The notes below the pieces were generated by a model. The model was not told the origin of the DNA and ran no database searches. It saw only the letters and a list, made by a program, of their open reading frames with translations. A program made the position numbers and the translations under genes. This document shows, one piece after another, positions 1 through 11,196 of a DNA stretch of 64,000 nucleotides. The stretch comes from Oehlia diaphana. Lineage: Eukaryota; Glomeromycota; Glomeromycetes; Glomerales; Glomeraceae. Within the stretch, counting starts at the first letter, position 1. Every line of letters starts with the position of its first letter. The stretch spans positions 133,475 to 197,474 of the forward strand of contig QZLH01000004.1 of assembly GCA_003833135.1 (NCBI GenBank), in the 5' to 3' direction.

Positions 1-2301
1 ATATACTGCGCCAAATATACCAGAAAAGCTCCATTTTGGATCAACACTATTCTCCACTTTTTTCGTCTTAACATCATATCCCCAGCCATACCATGACCAC
101 CATGAATACCTGTCATCACTACCATAAGGAATATATCCAAATCCAAATCCAGGCCAGATAAAAAGAAGTGAACAGATCATCACAATATCACGTTGTTTCC
201 AAAGAAGTAATGCATGTACATGGTCTTTTGCAGCGGCAATGATTTCAGCTCGAAAGCGGGGACCAAGTAAGATATAAAAAATTATTAGGAAGGGCGAATT
301 GAGATAAAGTGCGATGGTTCGTGTAGAAAAGGGTCCATAATACGAAATCAACAGTGCTAAGGACACAATAACATCAAAACCAAGGTAAATAACTAAACCA
401 AGCACCATCAGAATCTTGGGCGAGACAGTAACATATGCTTCAGGATTTGGTGATGGAGGTTGTGACATGAAAACCATAGTAATAATGATTTGTAAGCCTA
501 CAATCCAGATTAAGAGTTTGGATAAAGTGTAAACAAAAATCCAGGCTGTTGGAGATTCTCTATTTAGTTTCAGGGCATAAGAAATAGGAAAAGTTTCGGT
601 TGAGCGAGTATAGACCTTATTATTTGTATCTCGTGTAATGATGCTGTTCCTTAAATACCATAGGCCTGAGATAATTCTCCATACCAAGTAAATAGTAGCA
701 AAAATGACTAGCACGAGGTTCCGTTGAAGAAGGGCTACATCCTGGTTATTTCCATGACCAAATACTCCCATCATTAAAAGTGTCACCAGAATGGGCAGAT
801 CAATGCTTATGAAATCCGTTGGCCAACCGGTCCAGATAGTAAAACCATCAGCTGCTATTATAGTAATTAATTGTCTAAGTGGTGAAGAAATGATGCAGAG
901 AAGGATAATCGGACTATTCATAGCAAAAGAGAATATCAATGGGGATGATAAAGGTTTTCGAAAACGGTGGGTCCAAAACATAGAAATGCATATCAATATC
1001 TTGGCAAAAATGACTAATATTGGTACAATAAAAACGAAAACACTGTTAAATCCTTGTACCGCTAAAGAAATCATGAAGATCGGAGGAAAAAGATTAATCG
1101 CACAATCTATCAAGGCAAAAATTAATAAGTACTGCTGCCGTTTTTGTTTTGGATGTTTATCAAAGTACTGTGATAATTCCGCTTTAAATCCCTCAATCTG
1201 TTTTGGAACTGTAACCTTGATAGAAACATATATGCGAAAAAAGTTAAAAAGTAGCATAGCACAGCTGCCTACACAAGATAGAATAGTTATAATGGGAGGT
1301 GGCTGTTTAATCTCATTGAATCGATAACTGATACTTTGAATTGACAACACTAACATTGGTAATGAATTTAGAAACGTATCACTTAGAATCTGAAGACTAT
1401 TTGTTTCTTCGAGATTCATAGCAGTTTGTAAAATTACTTTAGCTTCCGGAAAATCTCGAAGTAACATAATAATCCATATTGGTGAATTATTCGCAAAATT
1501 CACAATACTAGGTTGTTTAAATCGTATCAAAAAAATACCAGAAGTCAAGGAGATCACGACTTTGAGCAGTTCTAATGTGAGAATGAGGATACCAGTTGCT
1601 ATGGCAAATTGTCTAGCCCAATTATAGGAATTGGCCGTATTTTGAGTATATTGACAAATGTACAATTGAAGACCTGGATAAATGCTGAATGTGGAATTGT
1701 CAGATGCTACCGAAACAGATTCGGTACTCGGACCATCGGCATCGGTTTTAATGTAAGTAAATGGAAAACTAATCTGCTTTGTCATAAAACAATTGGGAAT
1801 TTCGACATTACACACTGGCGTCAGACTTATATTACCTTCTCGAATGGCAAAATAACTGGTTGTATCGTTATCAGCTGCGGCAACGGGAACGACAAGTGGA
1901 AAAGATGTGTTTGCGGTTCCCACCACTCCAGCGTAGGATTTAAACCCCTTCGCATCAAATCTATCAAACATACTAAAGGAACCAAAAAATCCGCCGCGAA
2001 TAATATATAGCCTATCCAATACATGGGCGGGGGTATCCAGGTCCGGAAAGTAGTATGTTTTTAGTTCATCATGATCAAAAGTTACATTAGAGGAGTCCCA
2101 ACGTGCAATATTTGTTACTTCCTGAAGAATAGTGTTTATCAGGGGTTTATTGTTTTCAAACTCTTTACAATCGGAATTTCCGTTAATTAATGATGTGAGA
2201 AGAATGCTACTTGATACAAGTGTGTAAGTGGCTATTAGGAGAGTGACGTAATAGAAATATTTTTTAAAGGTGGGATTTTTGATGAGTCTCTTGATATTCA
2301 T
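1..2301 (-). CDS. Large multi-pass membrane protein, function unknown; C-terminus outside the window
   Basis: One uninterrupted frame runs from an ATG at 2301 to base 1 with no stop: 767 codons, truncated by the window edge. The start is the first in-frame ATG; a short out-of-frame ATG sits just upstream. The protein begins with a basic stretch and one membrane segment near residues 15-42 (YVTLLIATYTLVSSSILL). A soluble, probably lumenal or extracellular region with several cysteines and N-glycosylation-type sites follows to about residue 228. From about 229 onward there is a series of strongly hydrophobic segments separated by short loops. The last visible part is rich in Trp, Tyr and Gly (SWWSWYGWGYD). 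No catalytic motif or family signature is recognised. Absence of introns over 2.3 kb contrasts with most neighbours. It could be a fungal-lineage receptor or transporter; I cannot choose. Confidence 0.72.
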   Translation of the reverse strand, partial: MNIKRLIKNPTFKKYFYYVTLLIATYTLVSSSILLTSLINGNSDCKEFENNKPLINTILQEVTNIARWDSSNVTFDHDELKTYYFPDLDTPAHVLDRLYIIRGGFFGSFSMFDRFDAKGFKSYAGVVGTANTSFPLVVPVAAADNDTTSYFAIREGNISLTPVCNVEIPNCFMTKQISFPFTYIKTDADGPSTESVSVASDNSTFSIYPGLQLYICQYTQNTANSYNWARQFAIATGILILTLELLKVVISLTSGIFLIRFKQPSIVNFANNSPIWIIMLLRDFPEAKVILQTAMNLEETNSLQILSDTFLNSLPMLVLSIQSISYRFNEIKQPPPIITILSCVGSCAMLLFNFFRIYVSIKVTVPKQIEGFKAELSQYFDKHPKQKRQQYLLIFALIDCAINLFPPIFMISLAVQGFNSVFVFIVPILVIFAKILICISMFWTHRFRKPLSSPLIFSFAMNSPIILLCIISSPLRQLITIIAADGFTIWTGWPTDFISIDLPILVTLLMMGVFGHGNNQDVALLQRNLVLVIFATIYLVWRIISGLWYLRNSIITRDTNNKVYTRSTETFPISYALKLNRESPTAWIFVYTLSKLLIWIVGLQIIITMVFMSQPPSPNPEAYVTVSPKILMVLGLVIYLGFDVIVSLALLISYYGPFSTRTIALYLNSPFLIIFYILLGPRFRAEIIAAAKDHVHALLLWKQRDIVMICSLLFIWPGFGFGYIPYGSDDRYSWWSWYGWGYDVKTKKVENSVDPKWSFSGIFGAVY

Positions 2302-2759
2302 TATGCATAGCGGAAAGAAAAGGTATTTGTAATATTAACAACAATATATTTTTAGTTTATCATGAAGAAATCGAAAAAAATTAAATTTTAATATGTTTAT
2401 ATAAGGTATTCCGGAACCATATTATGTGCTCATCCCTAATTTATACCACAAAAAAAAACTTGAAACATTAACAACAAAAACAATTCAATTAGAAACGTCA
2501 AATTAGTGCAACTATCAATTAAACAAAAATGCGACACAAATATGCTAGATGGTTTGATTTTTCGAAAAAACTCCGGTAATTTGCCGATTTAGTGATAACA
2601 ATGCGATCGAAGGATTTTTAATGTTCATTTTTTCGTTTGATGAAAAAGAAGCAAAATTCTATGGTAAATTCCGTGGCTTTTCACGTAAATTCTCGTTTTA
2701 GAAGTGATTTTCACGTGAATTATTAATAAAATGATCGTCTTAAACTTTCTTTGTAAATT
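2302..2759. other. Divergent spacer between the membrane-protein and tocopherol-cyclase-like genes
   Basis: AT-rich, no supported ORF. It must contain both promoters. A CACGTG E-box-type palindrome lies at 2712-2717, 43 bp before the downstream ATG. No other element is clear. Confidence 0.4.
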
Positions 2760-4118
2760 ATGGCTCATATTACGTTAAAACATGCGTTGGTTAGTATAAT
2801 TTTTGCATTTGTAATTTACATATTTAGCATAAATTATCAATTAACAATATCAAATATTCGGTTAATATATAAACCAACATTTTATCATGGTAAACAAATT
2901 AACAAAAATTTCTTTGAAGGGTGGTATTACAAAACAGTTACAAGTAACGCGGAAGAATCTCTCATAGTTATACCAGGAATTTATAAGTCAACTTCACACA
3001 GTGATGAGGAATCTCATGCTTTTGTTATGGTAATTCGTGGTGGATATGAGTGTTTATATTATCGATATAATATTAGTGAATTCAGCGTAGAGAATGGTGA
3101 TTTTACGGTTAAAATTGGGCAGAATAAATTTAATGAAAATATTATTGTATTAAGTCTTTCTTCAACTAGATTAGTTCCATCGACAGATATTGAATATGAA
3201 TCGTACGTTAATTTAGTGGTTAAAGATTGGAAAAAAATTTTAGGAAGAGAATCAGATCCTTCCTCCTTGAAAACATCGATTATAAAACATCCATATATTC
3301 CATATTCTGTTCGTGGATATATTTCTTTTAATAATACAACTCCATATCCTTTCACTTATTCTTCTCCGACTGTTATGGGTCCTTTCGCTTATATTCCTTT
3401 CTTGGAATGTAATCATGGAGTTGTAAGCATGTCTCATAAATCGTTTGGTATGATCGAATTTGTTAATATGAAACATAATGGAATTGTAGAAAATAGATTC
3501 GATTTAGAAAATGGGTTTGGTTATATTGAAAAAGATTGGGGTGTAAATTTTCCTAAATCCTGGATATGGTCTCAATCAAATACGTTTATCAATGAAATGA
3601 AAGAAGATTTTAAAAGTTCTTCTATATTAGTTTCAGTTGCAGATTTTCCTTTAATATCTCCTGATAACCCATTATATAATGTCCCTTATCTAGGAAATTT
3701 CCTATCATTATTTCGTCTCGCCGGTCGTATAATTGTTTTTTATCACGCTAAATCAGATATTACATATAATTTTAGTACTTATGATTTTTTTTCTAAAGTT
3801 GTCAATTTGGAAATAACAATGGATGATTTCGCTAAGCAATATGTTAAATTACATGTTGTTAATACTGTAAATGGATTAAATTTGGAAGTTGATATTATGC
3901 GTAAGGTTGGAAGTGGTATTCCTTTACGTGCTCCTAGTAAACAATTCGGAAAAATGGCTCTAATGATTGAAGAAAGTTTGGATGCCGAATTACGTGTTAA
4001 GTTGTGGAAATCTGGCGAAGATTCTAAAGAAGTTATATTTAATGATATAGCTGTTGCGGGTGGTTTAGAGATTGTTGGTGATGTGATGCAACTTGTTAAT
4101 AAACTTACTACTCACTAA
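2760..4118 (+). CDS. Tocopherol-cyclase-like protein with N-terminal membrane anchor
   Basis: Single exon, 452 aa, ATG at 2760. Residues about 10-30 form one hydrophobic helix (LVSIIFAFVIYIFSINY), a probable signal anchor. The rest shows hallmarks of the tocopherol cyclase (VTE1) family: FFEGWYYK at residues 51-58, a HAFVMV strand, MGPFAYIPFLECNHG near 205-220, and GYIEKDWGVNFPKSWIWSQ near 251-269, where plant enzymes have a GYMEKNWG..FP..W..LQ-type core. In plants the family cyclises the chromanol ring in plastids; fungi make no tocopherols, so the substrate here is unknown and a lipid-binding or other cyclase role is inference. The family assignment is from motif recognition, not a search. 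Confidence 0.75.
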   Translation: MAHITLKHALVSIIFAFVIYIFSINYQLTISNIRLIYKPTFYHGKQINKNFFEGWYYKTVTSNAEESLIVIPGIYKSTSHSDEESHAFVMVIRGGYECLYYRYNISEFSVENGDFTVKIGQNKFNENIIVLSLSSTRLVPSTDIEYESYVNLVVKDWKKILGRESDPSSLKTSIIKHPYIPYSVRGYISFNNTTPYPFTYSSPTVMGPFAYIPFLECNHGVVSMSHKSFGMIEFVNMKHNGIVENRFDLENGFGYIEKDWGVNFPKSWIWSQSNTFINEMKEDFKSSSILVSVADFPLISPDNPLYNVPYLGNFLSLFRLAGRIIVFYHAKSDITYNFSTYDFFSKVVNLEITMDDFAKQYVKLHVVNTVNGLNLEVDIMRKVGSGIPLRAPSKQFGKMALMIEESLDAELRVKLWKSGEDSKEVIFNDIAVAGGLEIVGDVMQLVNKLTTH

Positions 4119-4404
4119 AATTGATTTTTGCATGGATTCATTTTTTAAAAATATTTATTGCTTTAAAATACATATTTTTTTTTTAATGATATTGAATACG
4201 GAATTTTTAAAATGAAAATTTTACGTTAAAACGATAATATGTGCTCAAATATAATTAATTCTCTTTAATTTTAGATTGTCATATATAAAGCTATATATAT
4301 TTTTTCTAGTCAAGAGGATTAATTTAATATGACTTGTCGAATGATTAAAATTATTAATATAGTACTCGCTCTCATGTGATAGAGATTTGTAGTTATTGCT
4401 CGAT

Positions 4405-5016
4405 TTACTTTTCTTTCTTAGTAGAAGCTTTTGTCTTCTTGGTACCACGGAATTTCTTGGCACGATTCTTTCGCTCTTTACGTTGTTTACGAGCGGTTTT
4501 CTCGGCTTCTGCAAGTTTTTGCTAAAATTAATTGAATTAATTAAATATTTATCTAATAAATAAATAAATAGATCAGTTAAAATAAAAATGTCCAAATTAC
4601 CCTAACAAGCCTATATTTTGGTTCAAATTTTTTTGCATGTTCAATATCTTCATAAATCAAGCCAAAACCAGTTGAACGACCACCACCAAAAACGGTACGA
4701 AACCCGAAAACAAAAATAATCTCTTTGTCACATTTATACATTGTGGCTAACTTTTCGCGAAGTTCATCTTTCGATACATTAGCACGACCAGGATGAAGAA
4801 CATCAACCACAAATTGCCTCCTGCGCAAAAGCCGATTGGTAATAAAGTTGCGTGTTCTTATTGTAGCTGTACCTGAATCAGCCTATACCAATTTTTTTTT
4901 TTTAAAAAAAAACAAGGAAAATAAGATACTTTTAACGTAATCATATTCTTTTCTATATATCCATGTTAAAATAGTTTCATCTCACGTAAATAAAAATTTT
5001 AATTAGGACATACCAT
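4405..5016 (-). CDS. RPS24: 40S ribosomal protein eS24 (S24e)
   Basis: Three coding exons: 5016-5014 (the ATG alone), 4882-4601 and 4521-4405, giving 133 aa. The first intron starts directly after the ATG with GTATGT and ends TATAG; phases close exactly. The protein reads [17 protein letters not shown], then [49 protein letters not shown] and a very basic tail ([19 protein letters not shown]), all classic S24e. It is a small-subunit component involved in pre-rRNA processing and 40S maturation. Divergent from UAP1, 248 bp away. The ATG-only first coding exon means an annotator starting inside exon 2 would lose the N-terminus. Confidence 0.95.
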
Positions 5017-5264
5017 TTTTGGTGGGGTCTGTCTAGAAGAATAACTTAGAGAAGAGAGTTCTGATCTAAAAAAAAAATTTTTTTTTGTCTCGATTAATTT
5101 GATGGTGTTTAATCTACCAATAAAATTTACTTCGATCACGTGAATGTAAAATTGCATGCAATTAAGTGTTACAACATCTAACCAGTAGTGATAAAAAATT
5201 TTAATACCAGTACACGCATCATGTTCCTTCAAACTTTCAGACTTGACTCCCCTCATCAAACAAG
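5017..5264. promoter_or_regulatory. Shared divergent promoter of RPS24 and UAP1
   Basis: 248 bp separate the two start codons, so both promoters and 5' leaders lie here. An A9T10 tract occurs near 5069-5087, typical of nucleosome-poor fungal promoters. No TATA box is clear. Confidence 0.5.
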
Positions 5265-6867
5265 ATGTCTACCACTACTGAAGTTGAATCTTTAAAAGCA
5301 AAATATGCTGAAGCTGGACAAGAACATCTTTTTACTTTCTATGACAAACTCAGTCCAGAAGAACAGACTTCATTTTTCAACCAACTTTCAAAACTTGATA
5401 TTGAACGCGTCAACCGAATCTTTAAGAAAGCAACAAGCTCAGAAATTGCTCCCGGTACCGACAAACAAAACTTGGAACCTTTACCAGATAATGTATTTGA
5501 TTCTACCTTAGACGCAAGTAAATCGAAAATCAAAGAGTGGGAAGAATTGGGTTTGAATTTAATTTCTCAAAACAAAGTCGCCGTCCTTTTAATGGCTGGT
5601 GGTCAAGGAACCAGACTTGGCTCTTCAGCTCCAAAGGGTTGTTATGATATACGCTTGCCATCTCATAAATCTTTGTTTCAGCTTCAAGCGGAACGTATTC
5701 TGAGGTTGCAACATATTGCTCAGGATGGCAAAACTACAGAGGTGATTATTCCATGGTATATAATGACTAGTGGTCCAACTAGGGCTGCTACCGAAGCATT
5801 TTTCAAACAACATAATTATTTTGGATTAAAAGAAGAGAATGTTATCTTTTTTGAACAAGGTAATAAAAAGTTTATATTAGATTACTTCATCGATTCTTGC
5901 TGACGTGATTTATCTGGTAGGTACACTTCCTGCTTTGACCAACGATGGTAAGATTTTCCTGGAAACCAAATCTAAGGTATATATTTTTATTATTCAACTT
6001 TATTTTCTCCCATTGCTAAATTAATTTGTTATCATTATTCTAAAGCTTGCTATTGCGCCCGATGGTAATGGAGGAATTTATGCGGCACTTAGGAATGAAA
6101 AAATCCTTGATTCATTAAAAGCTCGCAATATTTCTTACGTTCATGCATATTGTGTTGATAATTGTCTTGTTCGTGTTGCCGATCCCGTATTCATCGGTTA
6201 TTGCGTTTCCAAGAATGCAGATTGTGGTGCTAAAGTTGTTCGTAAAGCTTCACCTGAAGAACCTGTTGGCGTCATTGCACTTCGCAATGGCAAGTTCAAT
6301 GTGGTGGAATATAGCGAAATAGATCCTTCCGTTGCAGCACAAAAAAAACCTAATGGTCAACTTGCCTTTGGTGCGGGTAATATTGCCAATCATTTTTACA
6401 CGGTTGACTTCCTTAATCGTGTAGAATCTTTTGAAAATGAACTCGAGTATCATATAGCAAAAAAGAAAATTAAACACTGTGATAATACTTCTGGCGAATT
6501 CGTTTCACCTTCAAAACCAAATGGTATGAAGCTTGAACTATTTGTCTTTGACGTTTTTCCTTTCACTGAACGCATGGCCGTTTTAGAGGTTGATAGAAAA
6601 GAAGAGTTTTCGCCTCTTAAAAACGCACCAGGAACTGGCACAGATGATCCTGATACTAGTAGAAGAGATATTATAAACCAACAAGTTAGATTTGTTGAAA
6701 ATGCTGGTGGTAAAATTGTACCCGGTGATGGAGAATCATTTGATAATCTTAACTTTGAAATTTCGCCGCTGGTCTCTTATGCCGGTGAAAAGTTGGAAGC
6801 ATTAAAGGGGAAAACAATCAAAACACCCGCTGTTATTGAAACCCTAGCGGATCTTGACAAATTTTGA
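5265..6867 (+). CDS. UAP1: UDP-N-acetylglucosamine pyrophosphorylase
   Basis: Exons 5265-5859, 5921-5976 and 6046-6867 join in phase to 490 aa, the usual length for UAP1/Qri1. The enzyme makes UDP-GlcNAc from GlcNAc-1-phosphate and UTP in the cytosol, the last step before chitin, N-glycan and GPI synthesis. The nucleotidyltransferase signature LLMAGGQGTRLGSSAPKG is at residues 108-125. Other family marks include IPWYIMTSGPT, AIAPDGNGGIY across the third exon start, HAYCVDNCLVRVADPVFIG, KPNGQLAFGAGNIANHF and ISPLVSYAGE near the C-terminus. Intron 1 is 60 nt, intron 2 is 69 nt. Translation without splicing stops after intron 1, so the first ORF alone is only a fragment. In a chitin-walled fungus this is expected to be essential. 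Confidence 0.96.
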
Positions 6868-7340
6868 TTTTTTTTTAGTATAAATTATAGATTATTTTTT
6901 AATAATAGTTTAATAAGTACTTCGTATTTTTATACAGTACTCCAAATAGATTTTGACCGACGTATTTATTTTTATTTAAAGTAATAAAAAGACATATCAA
7001 ACATTCAAAATAGTTTTTTTCTGATCTTTTACTTATAGTAAAAATGATAAAGATATTGAATTTTTTTTATTTTGTTTGCCGTTTATTATTCCTTTTATGT
7101 TCTGTTAATTTATTGTAATGAAAAAATTTAATTTATATAAAAATTAATTCTTGTAATTTTTAATACGAATTCACGAATTCGCTTCCCGCAAACTTATAAA
7201 CGGAAAGACACAGAACAAAAAGGATCAAATGAATAATTTTTTTTAGAGCAAATGAGATATGATATCATATTATAATCGAAAAGTGTACATTAAATAATTA
7301 TATATACTTATATACTTAAATTTTCTTTGGAGACGTTTCA
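6868..7340. other. Convergent spacer between UAP1 and EDC3
   Basis: 473 bp of AT-rich 3' flank for both genes. T-rich tracts follow the UAP1 stop. No ORF or structured element seen. Confidence 0.4.
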
Positions 7341-10334
7341 TTATGTAGAATACTCCAATCCAACTAAATATTCGCTACCCCATGGCATTCCCCAGCCTTT
7401 TACACCGATCCGCTTCCAACAAACTCTTGGAACGCCTATGTCAGCTAAGAAAAGCTCGCCGGTAACTGTACGTGATTTACATCCACTTTTGGGAGCTCCA
7501 AGGCAAAGAGTCCATTTTGGGTGGATATAATGTGCAGAATTAACGGGACTCCCTTTTAAATTTTTTTTTTTTTTTTTTTTTTGAAAATAATGAATATTCT
7601 AAATTCAAAATAATCAAATGTCAAATATAACTGATACTTACCCGTATTTCCATTCACGCCACTAGGCATATCTAGACTTAAGACGGGTGCTTTATTATTA
7701 TTAGCCCAATCCATCAAATCACATATTAAACGTTTATCATGTTCATCAACAATATCTCGTAAAGTGAATTGATAACCAAGCAAAGCATCGACGATAAGAT
7801 CGACAGGGTTGGTAAATTGCTGTGGAAGGTCTAGTTATAAAATAAATTAAGCTAAGTCAATTATTAATGAATAAAAATCAAGTACGAAAATAAATAAATA
7901 ATATACCTTCAACAGTTTTCACAATTTTACCGCTAGTTGGAAGTAAAATCTTCTGTTGGAACGCAACACTCTAATCAACGAAAATTAATCTATTATTTGA
8001 CTTTTCTTTGTACGTATTTATTTCATCAATATATTATTTTACCTTGAGTAGGTCCGTTTCTTTGCCAACGACACATGCAATAACGTGACAACCATGATTT
8101 GCAAGATGTCGTGCAGTAGCCAGGCCATAAGTTCCAGTTTTGTTATTCCCAGCAAGTACAACGACAAGCGGAGCTGCGTTATGATTATTTGGCTGTATAC
8201 GTCGTGAACCGCCTTCATTTTGTTTAAAAAAAAAATTGTTATTAAGAAAAGAGGGCAGTAATAGTTTTTTAATTATATACATACCAAGTGCTTGGAGACA
8301 CATCATAGAAGCACCTCTGCCGGCATTTTCGGTCATCTGGTCTTCGTTTGGTCCAGTTTCCAATGCTATAAAACGTAATAATTCATGAATATTGAATTTG
8401 ATGTTAGTGATCTCTTTTCAAATTGTTAACAATTGGAAATTAACTTTACCTGCAATTCTTTCAACTTCAACCATTTGCAAAGGTTGAACCGTTGGACATG
8501 CAACACCAGTTAATGTTCTTATCTTGACCTTTCGATGATCTCCACCATTCGCTTTCTTCTTCTTTTTCCATGAACCATCAGAATCAACTTCTCCATCATT
8601 AGCCGTTTCATCTTCTTCATCAGTATGGTAAAACTTGGATTTACGAGTTGAAACTTCAAGCACATTCTCATGAGATGCCAATTTTGATTGAGAATTTTGG
8701 TTTGAATGATTCCCGTTACGGTGATTCATACGATAATTAGGATTACGATTAATATTTACAAGAAGATTTTCTGGTGCCGTAGAATCTAATTCCTAAATAA
8801 TTAAATAATTAATGAAATTGTTCGATTATGGTATTAATCATAAAAATAGTTTCCTTACTCTGATTTCTGCAAAAACCTTTTCTTTGTCGAATAGGTCTAA
8901 ATTACCCTGGAAATCGAATTCTTCAGATTTAAAGTCATTAACATCCCCGCCTGCCCATTCATGGATTTGACGACGTCCTCGTCGAAATTTTCTTGCTAAT
9001 ACATAAAAAATTTCGAAAAAAAATAGAAAATAAGAAATTAAAGGTTTAAAAGGAATTAATATATAGACATCATACCAGGAGAAGGATGAGTTCTTGAATT
9101 TTGGTAATGGCCATTTGAATTTTGATTCTACAAACAAATGTATGTTAGAAATAATTCTAGGAATATTATAAGCCATTTAAAAATTTTTAAATACCTTTTT
9201 TCTTCGTGAAGACTTTTTATGACTGTATGATGCAACATCCGATTCGACACCACTTGAATCATGATTACCGTTAACCGTACGCTTCGAATTTTCTTCGTAG
9301 CCGTTTGTGGTTGTCTCATCTTCGTCATACTTTGAATCACTGTCTCCGGTTGAAGTTGTTTGGGAGATTTTCGTCGGAACCTGAACGTCGATGTGCTGCT
9401 GTTGAAGATTCTATGGTATTGCGCCAAAAGGTGGAAGGACAATAAATGTCAGACCAGCAATCAATCAAGGGTAAACACCAAGGTATACTAGATAGACATC
9501 ATTATACAACGACTTTCTAAATGTTAATATTAAATTTCAAACATAGATATCGCCATCAATCTTCACTTTTTCGGATATCTAAATTTAAGATACGTACAAC
9601 ATACGGTGAGGAAGCCCTAAAAATAGAATTAAAGCAATAAGCAAAACATGAAATTAAATAATACTACAATATTTACTTTCTATACTTAGTTATTATAATA
9701 AAATGAGAAAAATTTTTTACCTTGATACACCATACGGACTCGACAAGGGATATGATTGTTGTTGGATAGGTGCCGGAGAATACTAAAAGATAAATGTATT
9801 TTTTAATGATCTCGTATATTTTTTTATTTGTCCAAGAAAAAAGGTAACCAACCGAAATAATTGCAGGATCTGGAAAAGGAGAATTTGAATATATTGTCGA
9901 CGGTTGTTGACTTTGAGTTAATATTGGGTTGACTACATTGTTTGGAGCAGGGGTATCACTTTTTGAAGACGGTCCTCCATTTTCGAATGTATTTACGTTA
10001 GGATGTACATGATACGGTTGTTGAGTATTAGATGTTGAATTTGATGAAATGATTTTAAGATCTTTGATATCCGCGCCTGCTACACCGTATATAGACCACT
10101 GTTGAGAATGACCATTATATTTAACATTTACTGATATTTCGATAAAATACAGTCAATATAAATGATAATATGAAAAATATTTAGTGTTGAAACAATAATA
10201 AGCAGCATAAAATACAAACCATTTTTTAGAGTCAGAAGTTGCGTATGAGAATCAATATGCGACACAGTTCCCTCCAATGACGAGCCATTCGCAAGTTCGA
10301 CGTGTACGCTGTAACCAATGAAAGCTTCCGCCAT
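7341..10334 (-). CDS. EDC3: Enhancer of mRNA decapping 3 (EDC3)
   Basis: Thirteen exons joined by hand, all phases consistent, 645 aa: 10334-10220, 10130-9853, 9782-9721, 9616-9598 (19 nt), 9410-9195, 9127-9076, 8995-8859, 8792-8450, 8365-8285, 8212-8043, 7970-7907, 7830-7642, 7552-7341. EDC3 is a P-body scaffold that binds Dcp2 and Dhh1/DDX6 and promotes decapping. Residues 1-75 are a divergent LSm domain (ELANGSSLEGTVSHIDSHTQ, then GADIKDLKI). A long low-complexity middle contains the FDF motif (EEFDFQGNLDLFDKEKVFAE, about 273-292). Residues from about 409 form the YjeF_N/Rossmann domain (ENAGRGASMMCLQAL, VVVLAGNNKTGTYGLATARH, LDMPSGVNGNTG). The C-terminus ends LVGLEYST. Somewhat longer than human EDC3 (508), the excess lying in the linker. 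Confidence 0.94.
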
Positions 10335-11196
10335 AACACTTTTATTCTAGTTTTATAGAGCTATGTAGTTTTCTTTTAAAAAAAAAAGAGTTTATAAAAA
10401 TTTGAAATAAGAACAGAGAATATTTTTTTGCCTATCTATTGAGTAATTATAGCTGAAAGAAAAAAAAAATATAGTGTTTATTTAATACATAATGTGATAC
10501 CTATTTTTGGTAATCAAAGGTCGATGATGATTGGCTAGTCTATATATAAGTAAAACACTAATAGTTGAAGTAGATTCTAAATAATTCGTGTCAAATATCT
10601 TTACCTTATAAAGATTGGGTAGGGCTAAAATGGGGGCTTGTGACTTATTGACTTATTCTAACGATTTTGCCTGTGTGATAAGACGCGAAAAAAAATGCTG
10701 CGCCGCGTTGAAGATCAATGAATTGGTTTTTTTTTAGATTTAACAAAAAAAAATGAATAAACTTTCAGTGCAGTATTGAATTGATATAGAAATGTAAGCA
10801 TTTTAAGGTTTATGTTGTTAGATCCATATAATCGATAAAATAAACGTTTATGAATTGAAAAAAAAAGACCAAATAATATTTAAATTTTTCTTGTAATAAA
10901 TAAACTGATGCATCTATCGTCAATGAAAATTTGATAATATTTAAAAACCGCTGAAAGAACAAAAAAATGATTTTTTTTAAAAAATGAATATAATGAATAT
11001 TTATTTTCACTTTCAAACTTTGAATTTGAAAATTCAAAATTATCGAATTTGATTGAACGGGATATTTGACAATTGTCATAAAACGATTGGATGAGCATTT
11101 TAAAAGTAAAACACGACAAATTGATGAAAGCCACGAAAATTTTTTCGATAACAGACATTCCAAGGAAAGTCGACCGAATTTATAAACTTCGAAAAA
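10335..11196. other. Divergent spacer between EDC3 and the cargo lectin gene
   Basis: 862 bp of AT-rich DNA. It includes an ACGCGAAA core near 10683-10690 inside a short GC-richer patch, and A/T runs. Open frames on either strand here are low-complexity and unsupported. Confidence 0.4.

Noticed and set aside
791..1327. 178-codon plus-strand frame
   Set aside because: Antisense to the clear membrane-protein frame at 1-2301; composition is that of a shadow frame.
9128..9442. Frame reading MSFHLLAQYHRIFNSST on the minus strand
   Set aside because: Wrong frame of EDC3 exon 5; the accepted frame closes phase with both neighbours.
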